The notes below the pieces were generated by a model. The model made no database searches. It had not been told where the DNA came from and saw only the letters and a program-made list of their open reading frames with translations. From assembly GCF_001411555.2 (NCBI RefSeq), contig NC_049910.1, positions 34,449,250 to 34,513,249 on the forward strand: a DNA stretch of 64,000 nt. Reading direction: 5' to 3'. How positions within the stretch are numbered: the first letter of the stretch is position 1; each line of letters starts with the position of its first letter. Of the stretch, positions 34,801 to 47,388 are shown in pieces. This DNA comes from Juglans regia (lineage: Eukaryota > Streptophyta > Magnoliopsida > Fagales > Juglandaceae). A program made the translations under genes and the position numbers.

Positions 34801-36000
34801 AAATTTTGCACACGGGGAGAGATGTACCAATGGTTAAAAAAAGCATGTTACAAGCACATTTATGTAGCTATATAGAGAAGGATTTTCGAACAATATGCAT
34901 TGAAAAGAATTACCTATCCAACATCAAGAAGTTATAAGGAGTTATATAACAGAATTAGTTCATATAACAGAATTAGTTCAAAAAACCATACAGAAGCGAG
35001 ACTATGTATTTATAAGCATGCTTCTCTATGTATTTATAAGCATGAAAACCCACTTACAGGTGCAGACATACCAAATACATAACAAAATAAAAAAGGAACA
35101 AAGCACAAACTTGTTGAGCCTAAATCCAAAACCTTAAGCTATCTAATTTTGAAGTGGTTGCATTTAGACTCTCCACTTACCCAAGAATTAATGCTTCTAA
35201 AACATGAAGGCATAGGAGGTTTGAAAGCAATCCACGGTAAACCAAAAATCTTTGAATCAACCAAGTAAAAAAGCATAGTGAACTTCAATGAAAGTTATAA
35301 AAGAAACATAGCCGAACTTCATAAATAGCCCATTATACTGCCAGACATTCAATAGCTAAAGTGAGTCAAAGTTGGCCCAGTTTCCCATTTACTACACACA
35401 AGATAATTAAATGAAGTCTAATATTTTTACATGGTATAAAGTTTACAAAAAATAAATACATGCATATACTTATTGAAAAAAATATAAACGTTTCAATATA
35501 TTTATTAATCGATCAACATATGTGAGTGATAAAAGCTGAATCTTTTACAAGATTTTAACTCAAGTGAGGTACTTTATTCATGCACTTTATGGTAGCAACT
35601 TAACTCATTTTGAGCTCAAGTGCAAATCACCCATAAAGAATCTATCTAATTGCATTCTTTTCAAACTTAACTCATTTTTTTTTTCTTTTCAAAAAAAAAA
35701 AGGAACCGAAGAAGAAAATGGATAGATATCGCTGATATTTATCCTCCTTCTAGATGGTAAGGTTAAATTTTTATTTTACATGCATGTCGCAATCAAAATA
35801 AGTGATTTGGCACCATAACTACAAAACTTAAGATAATCACTATATATAACATCCTATTTTGAACATAAAAGTGTACATATTGTGAACGATAAATGCTAAA
35901 AGTTACGATCACATCTTTAATTTATTCGTTAAAAGGATCCAAATAATAAATATCAGAAACGTCGGTCACAAAGGGAGAAGATAGTAAAAGAAAATACACT
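31850..36000. other. Gene-poor intergenic stretch, unrecognised
   Basis: AT-rich to moderately complex sequence. At 32640-32950 there are repeated CTCGTGGGA, CTCGCGGCAAGAGC and TTGCCGCGAG motifs, reminiscent of subterminal repeats of CACTA elements, but no CACTA ends were found. At 33050-33100 there is an AAAATAAAAATAAAA tract. From 33100 to 35400 base composition is more even, like intron or UTR DNA on the minus strand, but no domain or convincing exon series could be read. Short frames here (32260-32499 minus, 34578-34811 minus) are unsupported. Confidence 0.4.
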
Positions 36001-36007
36001 AAAGTAG

Positions 36008-36244
36008 GATACGTTTGGATGTTGAGATGGATTGAGTTGAGTTGTAAATAATAGTATTTTATAGATCTCATTCAAATATGTTTAACTTTTTTACGTTAAT
36101 ATGAGTTTAACTTTTTGAATTGAAATGTATAAAGTAGGTTGAGACGATCGAATTTAACTTTTTTATAGTATGTTGAAAAAGTAATAAATTCTCATTAATG
36201 ATTAGTTTGAAATGAGTTGAGTTTAGTTCAATAACCAAACACAA
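36008..36244. mobile_element. MITE with CGTTTGGATGTTGA-type ends
   Basis: It begins GATACGTTTGGATGTTGAGA and ends TTCAATAACCAAACACAATC; the inverted end reads GATTGTGTTTGGTTATTGAA. It has TTGAGTTGAGTT near both ends and an AT-rich middle. Same family as 37703-37922 and 63212-63544. The target duplication is not clear. Confidence 0.6.
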
Positions 36245-36544
36245 TCTAAAAGTCACATAAGGACAAAAATGTTAAAAAAAAAAACATTAAACTCAAAGAC
36301 ACAAAATGACACAACTCTATGACACCGGCAAGAGAGAGAGAGTTTTGAGACTTTTATAAAAATGATCTCTCTTGAAGTTCTCGCTACTGCATGCTATGGT
36401 AAACACAAAACGAGTAATTTTGTTGTGGAAGACATCTTATAAGATTTTTTAATGAGACATTTTATATATAAGTCGGTGTGGCGGACACACCCTCTACGTT
36501 GTTGGCTTGTGATAATTTGATTTGCATAAGATGTTCAAAATTAA

Positions 36545-36744
36545 GGTCTCGTTTAGTTACACAGATAAAATGAGATGATATGAAAATTAAATAAAATATT
36601 AATTATTAGAATATAGTTTTTTAATATTACTTTTATTTAGACATTTGAAAAAGTTAAATTATTTATTATATTTTATGTAGAAATTTAAAAAAATTATAAT
36701 AATTAAGAGATGAGATAGTTTGTGTTGTGTAATCAAACGAGACC
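36545..36744. mobile_element. Tourist-like (PIF/Harbinger) MITE, complete, TAA duplication
   Basis: Exactly 200 bp. The ends GGTCTCGTTTAGTTACACA and (inverted) GGTCTCGTTTGATTACACA differ at one position in 19. It is flanked by TAA at 36542-36544 and 36745-36747. The interior has GATAAAATGAGATGATATG and GAGATGAGATAG motifs. No coding capacity. This is the cleanest miniature DNA element in the window. Confidence 0.85.
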
Positions 36745-36976
36745 TAAATTATATTATAAATTAAAATTTGACATGTGAGCCGTGTGGATGATATATCCCA
36801 GTATCCCACCACATTAACTTAACTTATAAATAGAATTTTTCTTAAACTTTTAGAAATACGTGCCCTACATCCAACTTCAAATTGACTTATATAAAATCTG
36901 TGTGATGAAAGCATAGGAATTAAGTTGGTAAAAATTTTGACAGCAAAAGATTTAAAATAGAGTGATCAGTCACTCA

Positions 36977-37350
36977 GGGGCATGCTTGGTAACACCAAAC
37001 ATTTTTAAAATTTCTGATAACTTTACTCTCAACTATCAATTAAAGACAAAATACTTCTCTATTTCAATTTTTAAACTTTTCATCAAATCATTAACTAGTC
37101 ATTACTCAAACATAAAAATTAATAAAATTTTTAAGAATTTTAAAATAAAAGTTATATTAAACAATTATAATAAATAATTATATTTAAATAACTTTTTAAT
37201 TTTAAATATTTACTTTCACAAATTGCAATACAATATTTATTTTAAATAATATTTTTAGTCAATTTGTTTCTCTCATTTATTAAAACTCAATAAAATATAT
37301 TTACTCAACATATTTTACTATTATTAACAAAATATCAAAATAATTTAAAT
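36977..37350. mobile_element. AT-rich MITE-like element, inverse orientation
   Basis: Reads as the reverse complement of the AT-rich elements that carry GTTTTATTTGATTTT and GATTAGATGAAAATT near 8230 and 15000 (here CATCAAATCATTAACTAGTC and CTCTCATTTATTAAAAC). The short plus-strand frame inside it is chance. Confidence 0.4.
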
Positions 37351-37439
37351 ATCCAAAAGGCAAACTTATCCTTAAACTAATGCAATGGGTTCGAACTCCT
37401 CACCCGCTTGTATATAAAAATTAAAAATAAATAAATAAA

Positions 37440-37640
37440 AAAGTCTTTTTGTCCATCTCCACCAATCAAGGTTTCCTCAAATAATGTAACCATGATACTA
37501 CGCACCGGCTATATGGACATGTCATTACAAGAAGACTTCAAGCTGGAACCCAGTCGGTACGGATAAGTCATCACCATGGAAGACCTTCTAGATAGTAATA
37601 GGTAGAAATATGTGTATATTGAGAAAGGAATTGATCGAAA
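37440..37640 (+). repeat. Isolated partial upstream unit
   Basis: AATCAAGGTTTCCTCAAATAA, GGACATGTCATTAC, GGAACCCAGTCGGTACGG and GAAGACCTTCTAGATAGTAA are the first-half anchors of the upstream unit, more diverged than those in the main array. Confidence 0.6.
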
Positions 37641-37702
37641 TTCCGTCTACTCTCAGCTGCTCTATTGACCACCACTCATAGAAATTCATAGAAGACTTAT
37701 AG

Positions 37703-37922
37703 CTATGTTTGGAGTTGAGGTAAGTTGAGTTAATTTATAATTAGTAGTATTTTGTAAGTCTCATTGATATGTGTACAATGTAAGTAAGTTGATATATGTA
37801 TTTAAATGTATGAAATAGGCCGTTAAAATATGTTAACTTTTTTTTATGGGAAGTTAAAAAAGTAGTAGATTCCACCAATTAATGGTTTGAGATAAGTTGA
37901 GTTAAGTTCAACAACCAAACAT
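37703..37922. mobile_element. MITE with TATGTTTGG ends
   Basis: It begins CTATGTTTGGAGTTGAGGTA and ends GTTCAACAACCAAACATA; both ends give TATGTTTGG…GTTGA. Same family as 36008-36244. An inverse-orientation AT-rich element follows directly to about 38225. Confidence 0.6.
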
Positions 37923-38299
37923 ACAAGATTGGATTATTTTATCTTATCTCATCTTATTTCCTTTCCAAAAATTATTCAAATATTAACAGTACTTTTCAAT
38001 TTAAAATTTTTAACTTTTTCATCTAATCATTACCTAATCATTACAACTTCTTCAAACTTTCAAACAAAACACAAAAAATAATTATATTTTTTCAAATCTT
38101 AAAACAAAAATTATATTAAAAAATTATATTCTAACAATATTTTAATTTTATAATATTTGTATTCAACTTTTTCTCACCCTTTTTCAAAATCTCATAAAAC
38201 ATCATAACTCAAACTATAATTCATTACCATACACAAAATATTTCTCTCCTATTTACAGATTTCTCTATGCTTAAGATATTTTATTTGTCGTTGTAATAA

Positions 38300-39135
38300 T
38301 GCACTATTAAAGCGACCCTAACGATGGGCTACAAAAAGATCGGCTCAAGTTCAATTTGTGTTATTTTGAAGTTTGTAAAATTTTTATTAGTGTTTGTATT
38401 TGGAAAATGATTATGTAATGATTATATGAAAACTTTAAAAATTTAAAATTTAAAAATATTTTGTGTTTAAGTGATATTTAAGAATATAATTACGAGAATT
38501 TTGAAAATTCTATATCTCATCTATATGTCCAAACGAGCCTTTTAAGTCTCTTATCTAAAATCTAGAGTACTAATTTGTGTAGACTTATATGTATAATAAT
38601 TAAATATGATATACGCGTTCAAAATTAAATTATTTTCTAAACCAAAATTTGAAGTATCAATAGTGTGGATGATGCGTCTCTCACAACAACTTATAAATAC
38701 AATTTTTCTTAAAATTCTAGAATTATGTGTCCCACATCCAACTTTAATTTGACTTATATAAAAATGTGTGAGATTCCTCTTGTACCCCCACCTTGATTGG
38801 CCCTCTCTTAACTCAAGATGAAAGCAAAGGAAGTTGGTTAAAAATTTTAAAGCAAAATATTTAAAACAGAGTAACTAGTCAGACTAAAAATCAATGATCA
38901 CTGAGTCAAGGTCTTCTCAAATAATGCAACGGTGATAATAATCGGTGGAAATATGTGTATTATATGTCATCAGCATGGAAGAGTTTCTAACGGTGGAAAT
39001 ATGCGTATTATAGGTAGAAAAAAAAGAGACGAAAAAGTAAAACAAATTAAATATATAAAAACTTGAAAACTGCTTTAACGAGATTTTATAAAAATAAATT
39101 TATAAATTGATGTAACTTGATAAAGTATGTCATAT
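38300..39135 (+). repeat. AT-rich element and left half of a split upstream unit
   Basis: The first part is AT-rich with a MITE-like end (CTATATGTCCAAACGAGCC). From about 38890 the GTCAAGGTCTTCTCAAATAA anchor and then AACAAATTAAATATATAAAA follow the same path as 4677-4860. The unit breaks at about 39136 where the LINE begins and resumes at about 44340. Confidence 0.5.
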
Positions 39136-39139
39136 TTGT

Positions 39140-42100
39140 TTTTTAAGAAAAACTCTCCTGCTTTTATTCATCCACAAAGGGCAAAGCTTATTACAATAAA
39201 ACCTCAATCCACCGAAAAGAAACAAGAAATTACAATTCCTACCCCAAACAATAACAATAATAGACAGAAATTACCCAAGTTAATGCCTTAAACACGGCAA
39301 GCCCAATCTATCCAATCTAAGAATACCCCTCGAAAGACAAGTCAAGGCAGCGCCACCCACATATCTCGCATTTTCCCTTTCCTCACCCCTGCGCACCAAA
39401 AAATCCGCGACTTGATTTCCTTCCCAGAATTGGTGTACTATCCGAAAATTAATACCCTAAAGCTCTCGAGGAAGTTCCTCCCAAAAGTCCCACAGGTACC
39501 AAACCGTGCAATGGTTGAGTAACCAGTCCACTACTACTTTCGAATCACACTCAATAATCACCTGACTAAAACCCATCTTCTTGCAAAAAATACACCCTCC
39601 TTCAGAGCCCTCAAATTCAACCTCATTGTTAGTGCCATGACCAAAGTACTGTGAGAAAGCACCCTTTACACTCCCAGTATGATCCCAAACTACTCCTCCG
39701 CCTCCACAGTTCCCCGGGTTCCCCCAGCAACTACCATTGACATTAAACTTCATCCATCCCTCCCCTGGCTTGCACCACCTGATAAGCCTTTGTCGTCATA
39801 TTCTCTTTGAAAGTAGAGGAATTTGAAATTCCGAAAGGACCTGCACATCAACTGAGGATAAATCCTCTGTTTTTATTAGCTCCTCAGCCAACCTCTGAAT
39901 CCAGAATTTAATGGAGATCCAAACAGCTTCTACCGTCTCCATCTGTCCCTCCATGTGAGCCTTACATCGACGATACCACAATCTCCATGTTATCAAACTC
40001 GAAATGAGGCCTATTATAATGCCCCGTAGCAACAATTTCCTGGCACAAGCTTGCCAATGTAAAACACGTGCCCACCACGTCCCCATCGGCATGCATGGAA
40101 CTCCCAGAGCCTTCGTCGCTTTCTACCAAATTTCTTTAGCAAACTCCACCTATACTGAGTACCTGGTGTTGAACACAACAGTCACATTGTGATGCTAGAT
40201 CGACCTTGCACTCTCTTATCCACATGTAGGCATCAGAACCTTGCTTTCCACATACAGACCATAATCTTCTTTGGCAAAACAGGATGCCAAAGCCAGTCTA
40301 GCCCTTGGAACAAATAACCCTTTGCCCTGATGATGTCCCACGCATTAGCAGTCGAGAAGACTCCATTTGTGGTTGTCTTCTATATAAAAACATCAGGCCC
40401 CTCTCTCCCAACTATAATCTTCCGTATGATAACCTCTGCAATCTCTGCACCCACCAGTTCCTCTAGTAAGTCATAGTTCCATGAACCATCAATCCAGCAA
40501 TCCTTAATCTGAAGGGAAGGATTAACAACATGGACTTGATTACAAAGAGAGCCCTCTGCCAACCATCGATCATATGAAAAGGAAGCTTTACCCTCATGCA
40601 CTCACATCTGCATGTTTTCCCAAACATAAGGAAAAACCATGATAATCGACTTTCAAAACCGAGAACACACAGCCGACGTGGAGGCAAGCATGAGATGCCC
40701 CTTCTTCTCGTACTTATCAACCAACATAAGATGTCGTGCAAATTTCATGTGCAGAGTCTGTTGTACCTCAGCAATGTCACGTAACCCCAAACCTCCCTCC
40801 CGCATAGGCTTACAAATCTTAGATCAAGCACACCATTTCATCTTACCCTGGCCATTTATGTCTCCCAAAAAAAAATTAGAGAGGAAAGAATTTACTTTCT
40901 TAAAAATCACCTTCGGCAGATCAAGGACTGCTAATAGATGAGTGGACATGCAAGTGAGTACATGTTTCAAAAGGGTGAGCCTACCCCCTTATGATAGCAG
41001 CTTTAGCAATAAGAGGCTCTATAATTCTAGCCATGAGACGACCAATTACTATAGGCACCCCCAAATAAATCATCGGAAAACTTTCCACAAAGCCCGAAGC
41101 CCTCAAAAGCCCACACTTCCTTGCCAAATTAATATGCTTCGACAGAAAGATTGCCGACTTCTCTGTGTTAATAACTTGACCAGACCATTTTTCATACACT
41201 CGCAATGTTTTCATAAGCATTCTCATAGACCTTTTCTCGCCATTAACAAACACCAACAAGTCATCCGCATATAGTAAATGGGAAATCAATGGGCCCCCAT
41301 CAGATGATAAAACCGTCCAATCTTCCCTTCTTCAAATTGCCTTCTTAAATGGCGAGATAAAATCTCCTTCATCACAAAAAAAAATAAATAAATAAGGGGA
41401 TAAAGGGTCCCCCTGTCGTAAACCCCGGGATGGTTTGAAAAAATCTTCGTAGGTTCCATTTATCATGATCGAAAATCATGGGGATTGCACACACTCTGCC
41501 ACCAAGCTACAAAACTTTTGAGAAAAACCAAAACTATCAAGCACTCCTAAAAGGAAAACCCAATTAACCCTATCATACACATTTGACATGTCAATCTTTA
41601 GCATCACACTTCTCCCTTGGGTTTTTTCTATTTAAAGAGTGCACCATCTCTTGCGCCAACATGATGTTTTAAAAAGTACTATACCCTGGGATGAAAGCCC
41701 CTTGCTCCGACGAGATCACAAAAGGAAGACTCTTGGTCATTCTCTTAACCTGTATTTTTGAGAAAATCTTGTAAGCAAATAAACAAAGACTAATCGGCCA
41801 AAATTTATCAAAGCTTCTCAGATCCTTTACTTTCAGGATAAGTACAATGAAAGAAGAAGTATAGAACCTTGGCAAAGAAGCACCATTAAAAAAATCGCTA
41901 GCTGCCTCTACCACATCTCCCTTAATCAAATCCCAACAATACAAATAGAACTCTAACCCAAAGCCGTTTGGACCAGGGGCACTATGCTTCGGAATTGAGA
42001 AAACAATTTCTTTAACTTCTTCCTCTGTAGGAGCCTGGCAAAGCAATGAATTCTCAACATCAATGACCATTTTCTCCACCAAAGGAGATAAATCATCTTG

Positions 42101-43970
42101 TTCTATACCGAGGGAGCTCGACAGGTTTTCTTGGAAATAATTGGTGGCACCCACATGGACTTCTTCAGGAGAATCCAAGACCGTCCCGTCTTCAAGTTGC
42201 ATGGATGAAATAGTAGTTGCATTCTTTCTTTGATTGACTATAGCATGGAAAAATTTAGAGTTATTATCCCATTCTTGTTTTGCTTTTTGAGCCAAATGCA
42301 TCTCCTCCCTTTTCTCCCATACCCCTAGTTCAGCTTTGGTTACAAGATAGTCAATTTCCACCTCATGCATATATGCCGTTTGTAGCTGGTGCTCAAGTAA
42401 CTCCAATCTCTCCTCGTGCGACTTCATATTGTGTTCCACATGACCAAAAATCGATCGGTTCCAAGCTCACAACGCAATCTTGGTCTTCTTTAACTTCACT
42501 GCTAATTTCACCAATCTCATAGCAGCTTCTGGTTCCTGCCAGACCTCCTTCACACACTCAAAAAAAATTTCATTAGTGCACCACATGTTGTGGAAACAAA
42601 ATGGGGATGGCCCATAAGTGATCGACGGTCTATCAAGGTGTAAAACCATTGGGCTGTGATCCGAAGTTTTCTACACTAGATACTTTAACTTTGCAGAGGT
42701 AAATAGATTGGAAAAACTCACATTGGTGACTGCCCGATCTAGTCTCGCCCAGCTCCTAGAGCGTCCCTCTTAGCCATTGCACCAGGACATGCTTCTTCCT
42801 TGGAACCCCATCTCCACCGAGCCACAATTATTTAAGCATGTATTAAAATCCTCCATGGACGATAAAGGCCTCGGATTCCCTCCAATCCTCTCCCCATCCT
42901 CCAGGATAGCATTAAAATCTCCCACAACTAACCACGGTAGGTCGTCAATTCAGGATTCTTCAAGGTCTTTTTATAACTCCTTGTGCTCAACTTGAGTGCA
43001 TTTTGCATACACAAACATGAGAAGAACTTGTTTGTTATCCAATGTAAACCAGCCTAATAAAAACTGGTCAGACCTATTCACCATCTCAAAGATCACTTCT
43101 TCTCTCCAAAACAGCCAAATCTCCCCCCCCCCCAACCCAATTGCTTCATTACAACAAAAATGCTGAAAATCTAAAAAACTCGCTAGCTTGGACATTTGGT
43201 TTTCCATTGCAAAAGGTTCCAAAATAGCCACCACTACCACATTATTTTTCCTCACCAGACTCTTCAATCTTTTTCGAGACCTTCCCAACCCCCTAATGTT
43301 TCATACCATAATTGTTTCAATCATAGATTCAATTTTTGAGTTCGGGTAGCCACCCGCTGGGATTGTCATACACCATTGTTCAAAGTAGCTTTCATTTGTG
43401 GCAAAGTAGAATATGATTCATATCTTTTTCCTTGGCTAAAACCGCAAGACTACCCTCATCCTCTTTATTCGAAACACATTTAGTTAAGACATCGCTTGGA
43501 CCTTCAACATTCATGTAGGTATGCCTTCACCTACTCTCCATTTCCAATAATTCCGTAGCTGTATCCCACTTACCACTATCCACCTCTATCTGGCACATGT
43601 TATTCAATAGATTAGCTTAAAGAAGAAGAGTTTCTTCATTCTGTAAAAAAAGAGTACTAAACTCTATCTCCTTTGTACCCAATGGTCCAGCCATACCATT
43701 ATGGGGCCCTTCTCTACGCCCAGCATTTTCATAGACAGTAAGGTCCTGCACAGCCTTATCCATCGCTGCATCCCCATGCGGCATCTCCAAACCTGAATCT
43801 TCTTCCTTGTCTCACCTGCAATAGTCTTCCCCACCAATGACGTAGTGATCATCGGCTGGGGGGTGGGCACCACCATAGGCACGCCCTAGCAGAAACGATA
43901 GAAACCTACCAAAATAGGAAATCCCACGTATTGCAGAGCGCTGTCGTGGAGCCTTTTTTTACTTTCTCTC
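39140..43970 (-). pseudogene. LINE (L1-type) retrotransposon, nearly full length but degenerate
   Basis: Domains on the minus strand in order: endonuclease (about 43330-42700; starts NIRGLGRSRKRLKSL with the expected tryptophan codon changed to TGA), reverse transcriptase (about 42440-40980; PGPNGFG, SFIVLILKVKD, FWPISLC, then YADD near 41265), a zinc-finger/linker region (about 40750-40380), and RNase H (39753-39280; VNGSCWGNPGNCGGGGVV … IIECDSKVVVDWL … HQFWEGNQVADFLVRRGEE). Stops and frameshifts break it into at least six pieces. A 72-codon minus frame at 43664-43882 may be ORF1 or linker. The 3' end (about 39140) reads GCAGGAGAGTTTTTCTTAAA on the minus strand. It interrupts an upstream unit. 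Target duplication not identified. Confidence 0.85.
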
Positions 43971-43975
43971 AAGTC

Positions 43976-44316
43976 TTTTCCGTTGAGGAATAATCTCACA
44001 TTGGCTATGGACAAGGTCTTAGGCATGTTTATAAGCAATGAGCAATCATCTATTATTGAACCGGTTTTATGAGATGAGTTAGGCCCATGAATTTCTTTAT
44101 GGTATCAGAGCCTGTCACAGGATGAATGGGGCCCGCACTATTTACCCCGTGACAAGGACCAGAAAAAATACTGGCCTGCACGTGAGGGAAGGTGTTAAGG
44201 AATAATCTCACATTGGCTGTGGACAAAGTTTTAGGCATGTTTATAAGTAATGAGCAATCCTCTCTTGTAGAAACGGTTTTATGAGATAAGTTAGGCCTAT
44301 GAATTTCTTCATTTTC
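43976..44316 (+). mobile_element. TRIM element (miniature LTR retrotransposon), complete with 5-bp target duplication
   Basis: Two direct terminal repeats of exactly 119 bp each (43981-44099 and 44193-44311) enclose a 93-bp interior. They start CGTTGAGGAATAATCTCACA and TGTTAAGGAATAATCTCACA. The interior opens with the initiator-methionine tRNA binding site TGGTATCAGAGC (44100-44111) and ends with the purine-rich GTGAGGGAAGG (44182-44192). TTTTC flanks both sides (43976-43980, 44312-44316), a perfect 5-bp duplication. The repeats differ at 14 of 119 positions by my count, so the insertion is old. No coding capacity; TRIMs depend on other elements for movement. Removing it rejoins TCTTTTC to TCCCTTTTTC. 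Confidence 0.93.
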
Positions 44317-44680
44317 TCCCTTTTTCTATTACTTTAAATTATAAAGTTATTTTTATTGTAAAATAGAATTAATATATTACATAAAATTACGTCCGTTTGT
44401 GAATTTACTTATGTAAAATCTCTTTTTAGCCATTACACTTTTATAAAAAGTTATATAGCTTCCATTTGTAATTAATTTACAACCATAGGATGCCAACATA
44501 GTTCAAATGCATAGCATTTGTGGAATATATTGAAGAAAAATGAAATTTACAGTCATGGAGTGCACAAGCGTAGCACAGTCTTTTTGAAAAAAATGAATAC
44601 ATATGAGATTCACCTGAAAAAAATTAAATTTTTAATAGAAAATGATAGGGATCTTGCTTTTTAATGGAAAATTAATTTTT
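44317..44680 (+). repeat. Right half of the upstream unit split by LINE and TRIM
   Basis: From about 44340 (AAAATAGAATTAATATATTACATA) to TGAAATGCATAGCATTTGTG-type sequence, it parallels 4850-5060 and 16560-16760. This shows that LINE and TRIM entered a pre-existing copy of block 1. Confidence 0.6.
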
Positions 44681-44682
44681 TC

Positions 44683-45575
44683 ACATCATTTTTTAAACAC
44701 TTTTAAATATTTTAAAAAATAAATTCGCAATATTATTAAACAAAATTTTCTTAATTACTAAGTAAAAAAAACTAGAAAAAAATTTTTGGAGTGGGATCCC
44801 CCAACGGAATCCCTAAGATTACCCTTTTTTAATAGTGGAGCTCACTCTTTTTCAAAACGATTGCGTGGCATTTATGTACTCCATGACTATATGTTGTATT
44901 ACTCTTTGGTGAAAGATAAATATTTTTTGGTACGTTGTTTTAGAGTGTTACTGTTTTATTTGAGTTAACATGTTTTATTTGATTTTGGAAAATGAGAAAA
45001 AAAATTGAATACAAATATTATAAAGTTAAAAAAGTTGTTTGAATATTTTTTTTTAATATTTTTTTATTTTAAAATTTGAAAAAGTTGTATTTTTTTTCTT
45101 TTGGGAATTTGAGAAAGTTTTAATGATTAAATAATGATTAGATGAAAATTAGGTTAGAGATTTGAAATTAAAAAATAAATTTTGTTTAAATGATAACGTT
45201 TGCGAAGAAAATTATAAAATATTTTGAGATCATTATCTCATCTCATCTCATCTAAGTGCCGAAACATAGGCTAAAAATCAATGATTCAAAAGCTTGATCT
45301 TTTTGTCCATATCTATCACCATTATCACTGAGTCAAGGCCGTCTTCTAAAATAATGGAACCACGATTACTACCCGGTGCTATAAGGACATGATGTCATTA
45401 CTAAGGATCGACAACTTCTAGCGGAACCCAATAAGCACGGATATGTCATCACCATGGAAGGCTTTTCTAGATAGTAATCGGTGGAAATATGCATATATGG
45501 AAAAAGGAAGAGACAAAAATGCAAAACAAATTATACATATAAAAATTATATGGAAATGGACTCCATCTGTCGTTA
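44683..45575 (+). repeat. Duplicated block 3, copy 2
   Basis: Almost identical to 14717-15609. Only a few differences were seen, such as one extra T in a T-tract near 45060 and one C/T change in the ATCTCATCTC run. Its flanks differ from those of copy 1 on both sides. Confidence 0.85.
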
Positions 45576-47190
45576 ATTTGAAGCCATCTGTCATTAATTT
45601 GAAGCCTATGATGCCAGCTTAGTGTATATATATATGTGTGTATGTAAGTATGTAACTTAATAATAACATATTAATTAATAACTTAATATTCATATTCATA
45701 TTCATATTTAAGAGTACTAAGTTTATATCAAGGAGGCATAAATAATAATATTAAAATTTCATGTTATATTAATTTATAGTATGTGTATAAATATATATAG
45801 CATAAAAATTAAAAAAGTTATAATATATTTAATATAAGAAATTAAATATCTCCTATAAAACAAAAGAAATTAAATATATATATTTGGCTTTGGTTTGGTC
45901 TAATTCGGTTTTCAAGATTTTGAAAACCGATACCAAACTGGTTAAGAGTTTCAAAGCAAAAGATTGAAAAGAGTCAATCATACTAAAAATCAATGATTCA
46001 AAAGCTAGCTCTCTTTGTCCTTGATCTCTATCTCGATCTCCATCATGACTGACTCAAGGTCTTCTCAAATAATGCAACTGTGATTACTACCTGCTATAAG
46101 GACATGTCATTAATTAATAAGGATGGAAGACTTCTAGGAACCCAGTAGGCACGGATATGTCATCATCATGAAAGACTTTCTAGATGGTCATCGGTGGAAA
46201 TATGCATATATGGAGAACGTAAGAGACAAAATGCAAAACAAATTATTTATATAAAAATTTATTTGGAAATGGCATCCATATGTGGTTAATTTGGAAATTC
46301 AGTGTTAGTAATATTGAATCTATCAGCTGAGCATCATTCGACTCGGATCTTTTATATGATTAGTTGAATTGTATAGCATTTATGGAACTAATGAAAGAGA
46401 GATTTTCTGGTACTATGTTTTAGGGCGGTATTAACGAATGTTGTACAAGGTTGCTTGGAGCAATAGCTTTGGAGACTCACATATGTAAAATTTATTGCAA
46501 GACTGTAACATCAAATGGATATGAATTGCGGGTGTTAAAAATGGAATTCTCGTATAAAACAGTTCTTATTAACTCCATAATATAGTATAAAACATGCAAT
46601 AATTTTGATTTCGATTTGGGTTGATTTGTTCAATTGCATGTATATACAAAGAAGCATCTCCAATAGGCTTTTGTTAGTCTGTATGAAAGTGTTAAGCCGG
46701 ATTTGAATAGTGAGTTAAGATAAAATGAGTTGAGAAGAAAAATTAAATTGAAATATTAAAATACTATTTGAATATAATTTTATAATAATATTTTTATTTT
46801 AATATTTAAAAAAATTGAATTGTTTAATATTTTCTTTTAAAAATTTGACCATTGCTTTGACGCCATAGATATTCGGAGACGACTTGCGTTATTATAATTG
46901 TGAGTCAATGCACTATTACGTTATTCAAATAGTTGGGATAAGAACTTATGGAGGGACCCACCGAGAGCCAATTAAAAACATTGATTCAAAAGCTAGCTCT
47001 ATTTGTCCTATGTTGGTCTCCATTATGACTGAGTCAAGGGAACCCATTGGGCACGGTTATGTCATCATCATGGAAGAAAGGAAGACACCAAATGCAAAAC
47101 AAATTATTTATATAAATGTTTATTTGGAAATGGCGTCCATATATATGTCGTTATTTTAATAATAGTGGTTGTAGTCAATAATGCACTAAT
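45576..47190 (+). repeat. Upstream-unit copies and shared non-coding sequence
   Basis: Contains a unit 3' part (to about 45950), another unit start (about 46047), and about 46307-46880, which matches 12363-13070 (CAGCTGAGCATCATT…GAATTGCGGGTGTTAAAAAT) including a decayed Tourist-like element. Then comes a short unit (47028) with GGGAACCCATTGGGCACGG. No gene seen. Confidence 0.55.
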
Positions 47191-47287
47191 ATTATGTTAT
47201 TCAAATAGTTAGTTGGGATAAGATCAACTTAATTATGGGGGACCCAACGTACGAGAGTGTATAGCTAGCTAGGTACTGCCGGTGGCC

Positions 47288-47388
47288 TATTTAAACAAAA
47301 CCTTTGCGAGTCTTATTGTAATTGGTAATTACATAAAGAGTAGAAAGCAATTAGTTGATCAATGGAGATGGGGCGTTTTTGTGGGTAA
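47288..47388 (+). pseudogene. Orphan RLP promoter and first codons (relic 2)
   Basis: Same as 22219-22320: TATTTAAA at 47288-47295, the RLP leader, ATG at 47362, seven further codons and TAA at 47386-47388, then a jump to AT-rich unit sequence. The reading frame is identical to relic 1. It lies about 3.1 kb upstream of gene B, as relic 1 does for gene A. Confidence 0.8.

Noticed and set aside
44100..44111. TGGTATCAGAGC as part of a full-length Ty1/copia element
   Set aside because: The repeats lie only 93 bp apart with no coding interior, so it is a TRIM, not a copia element.
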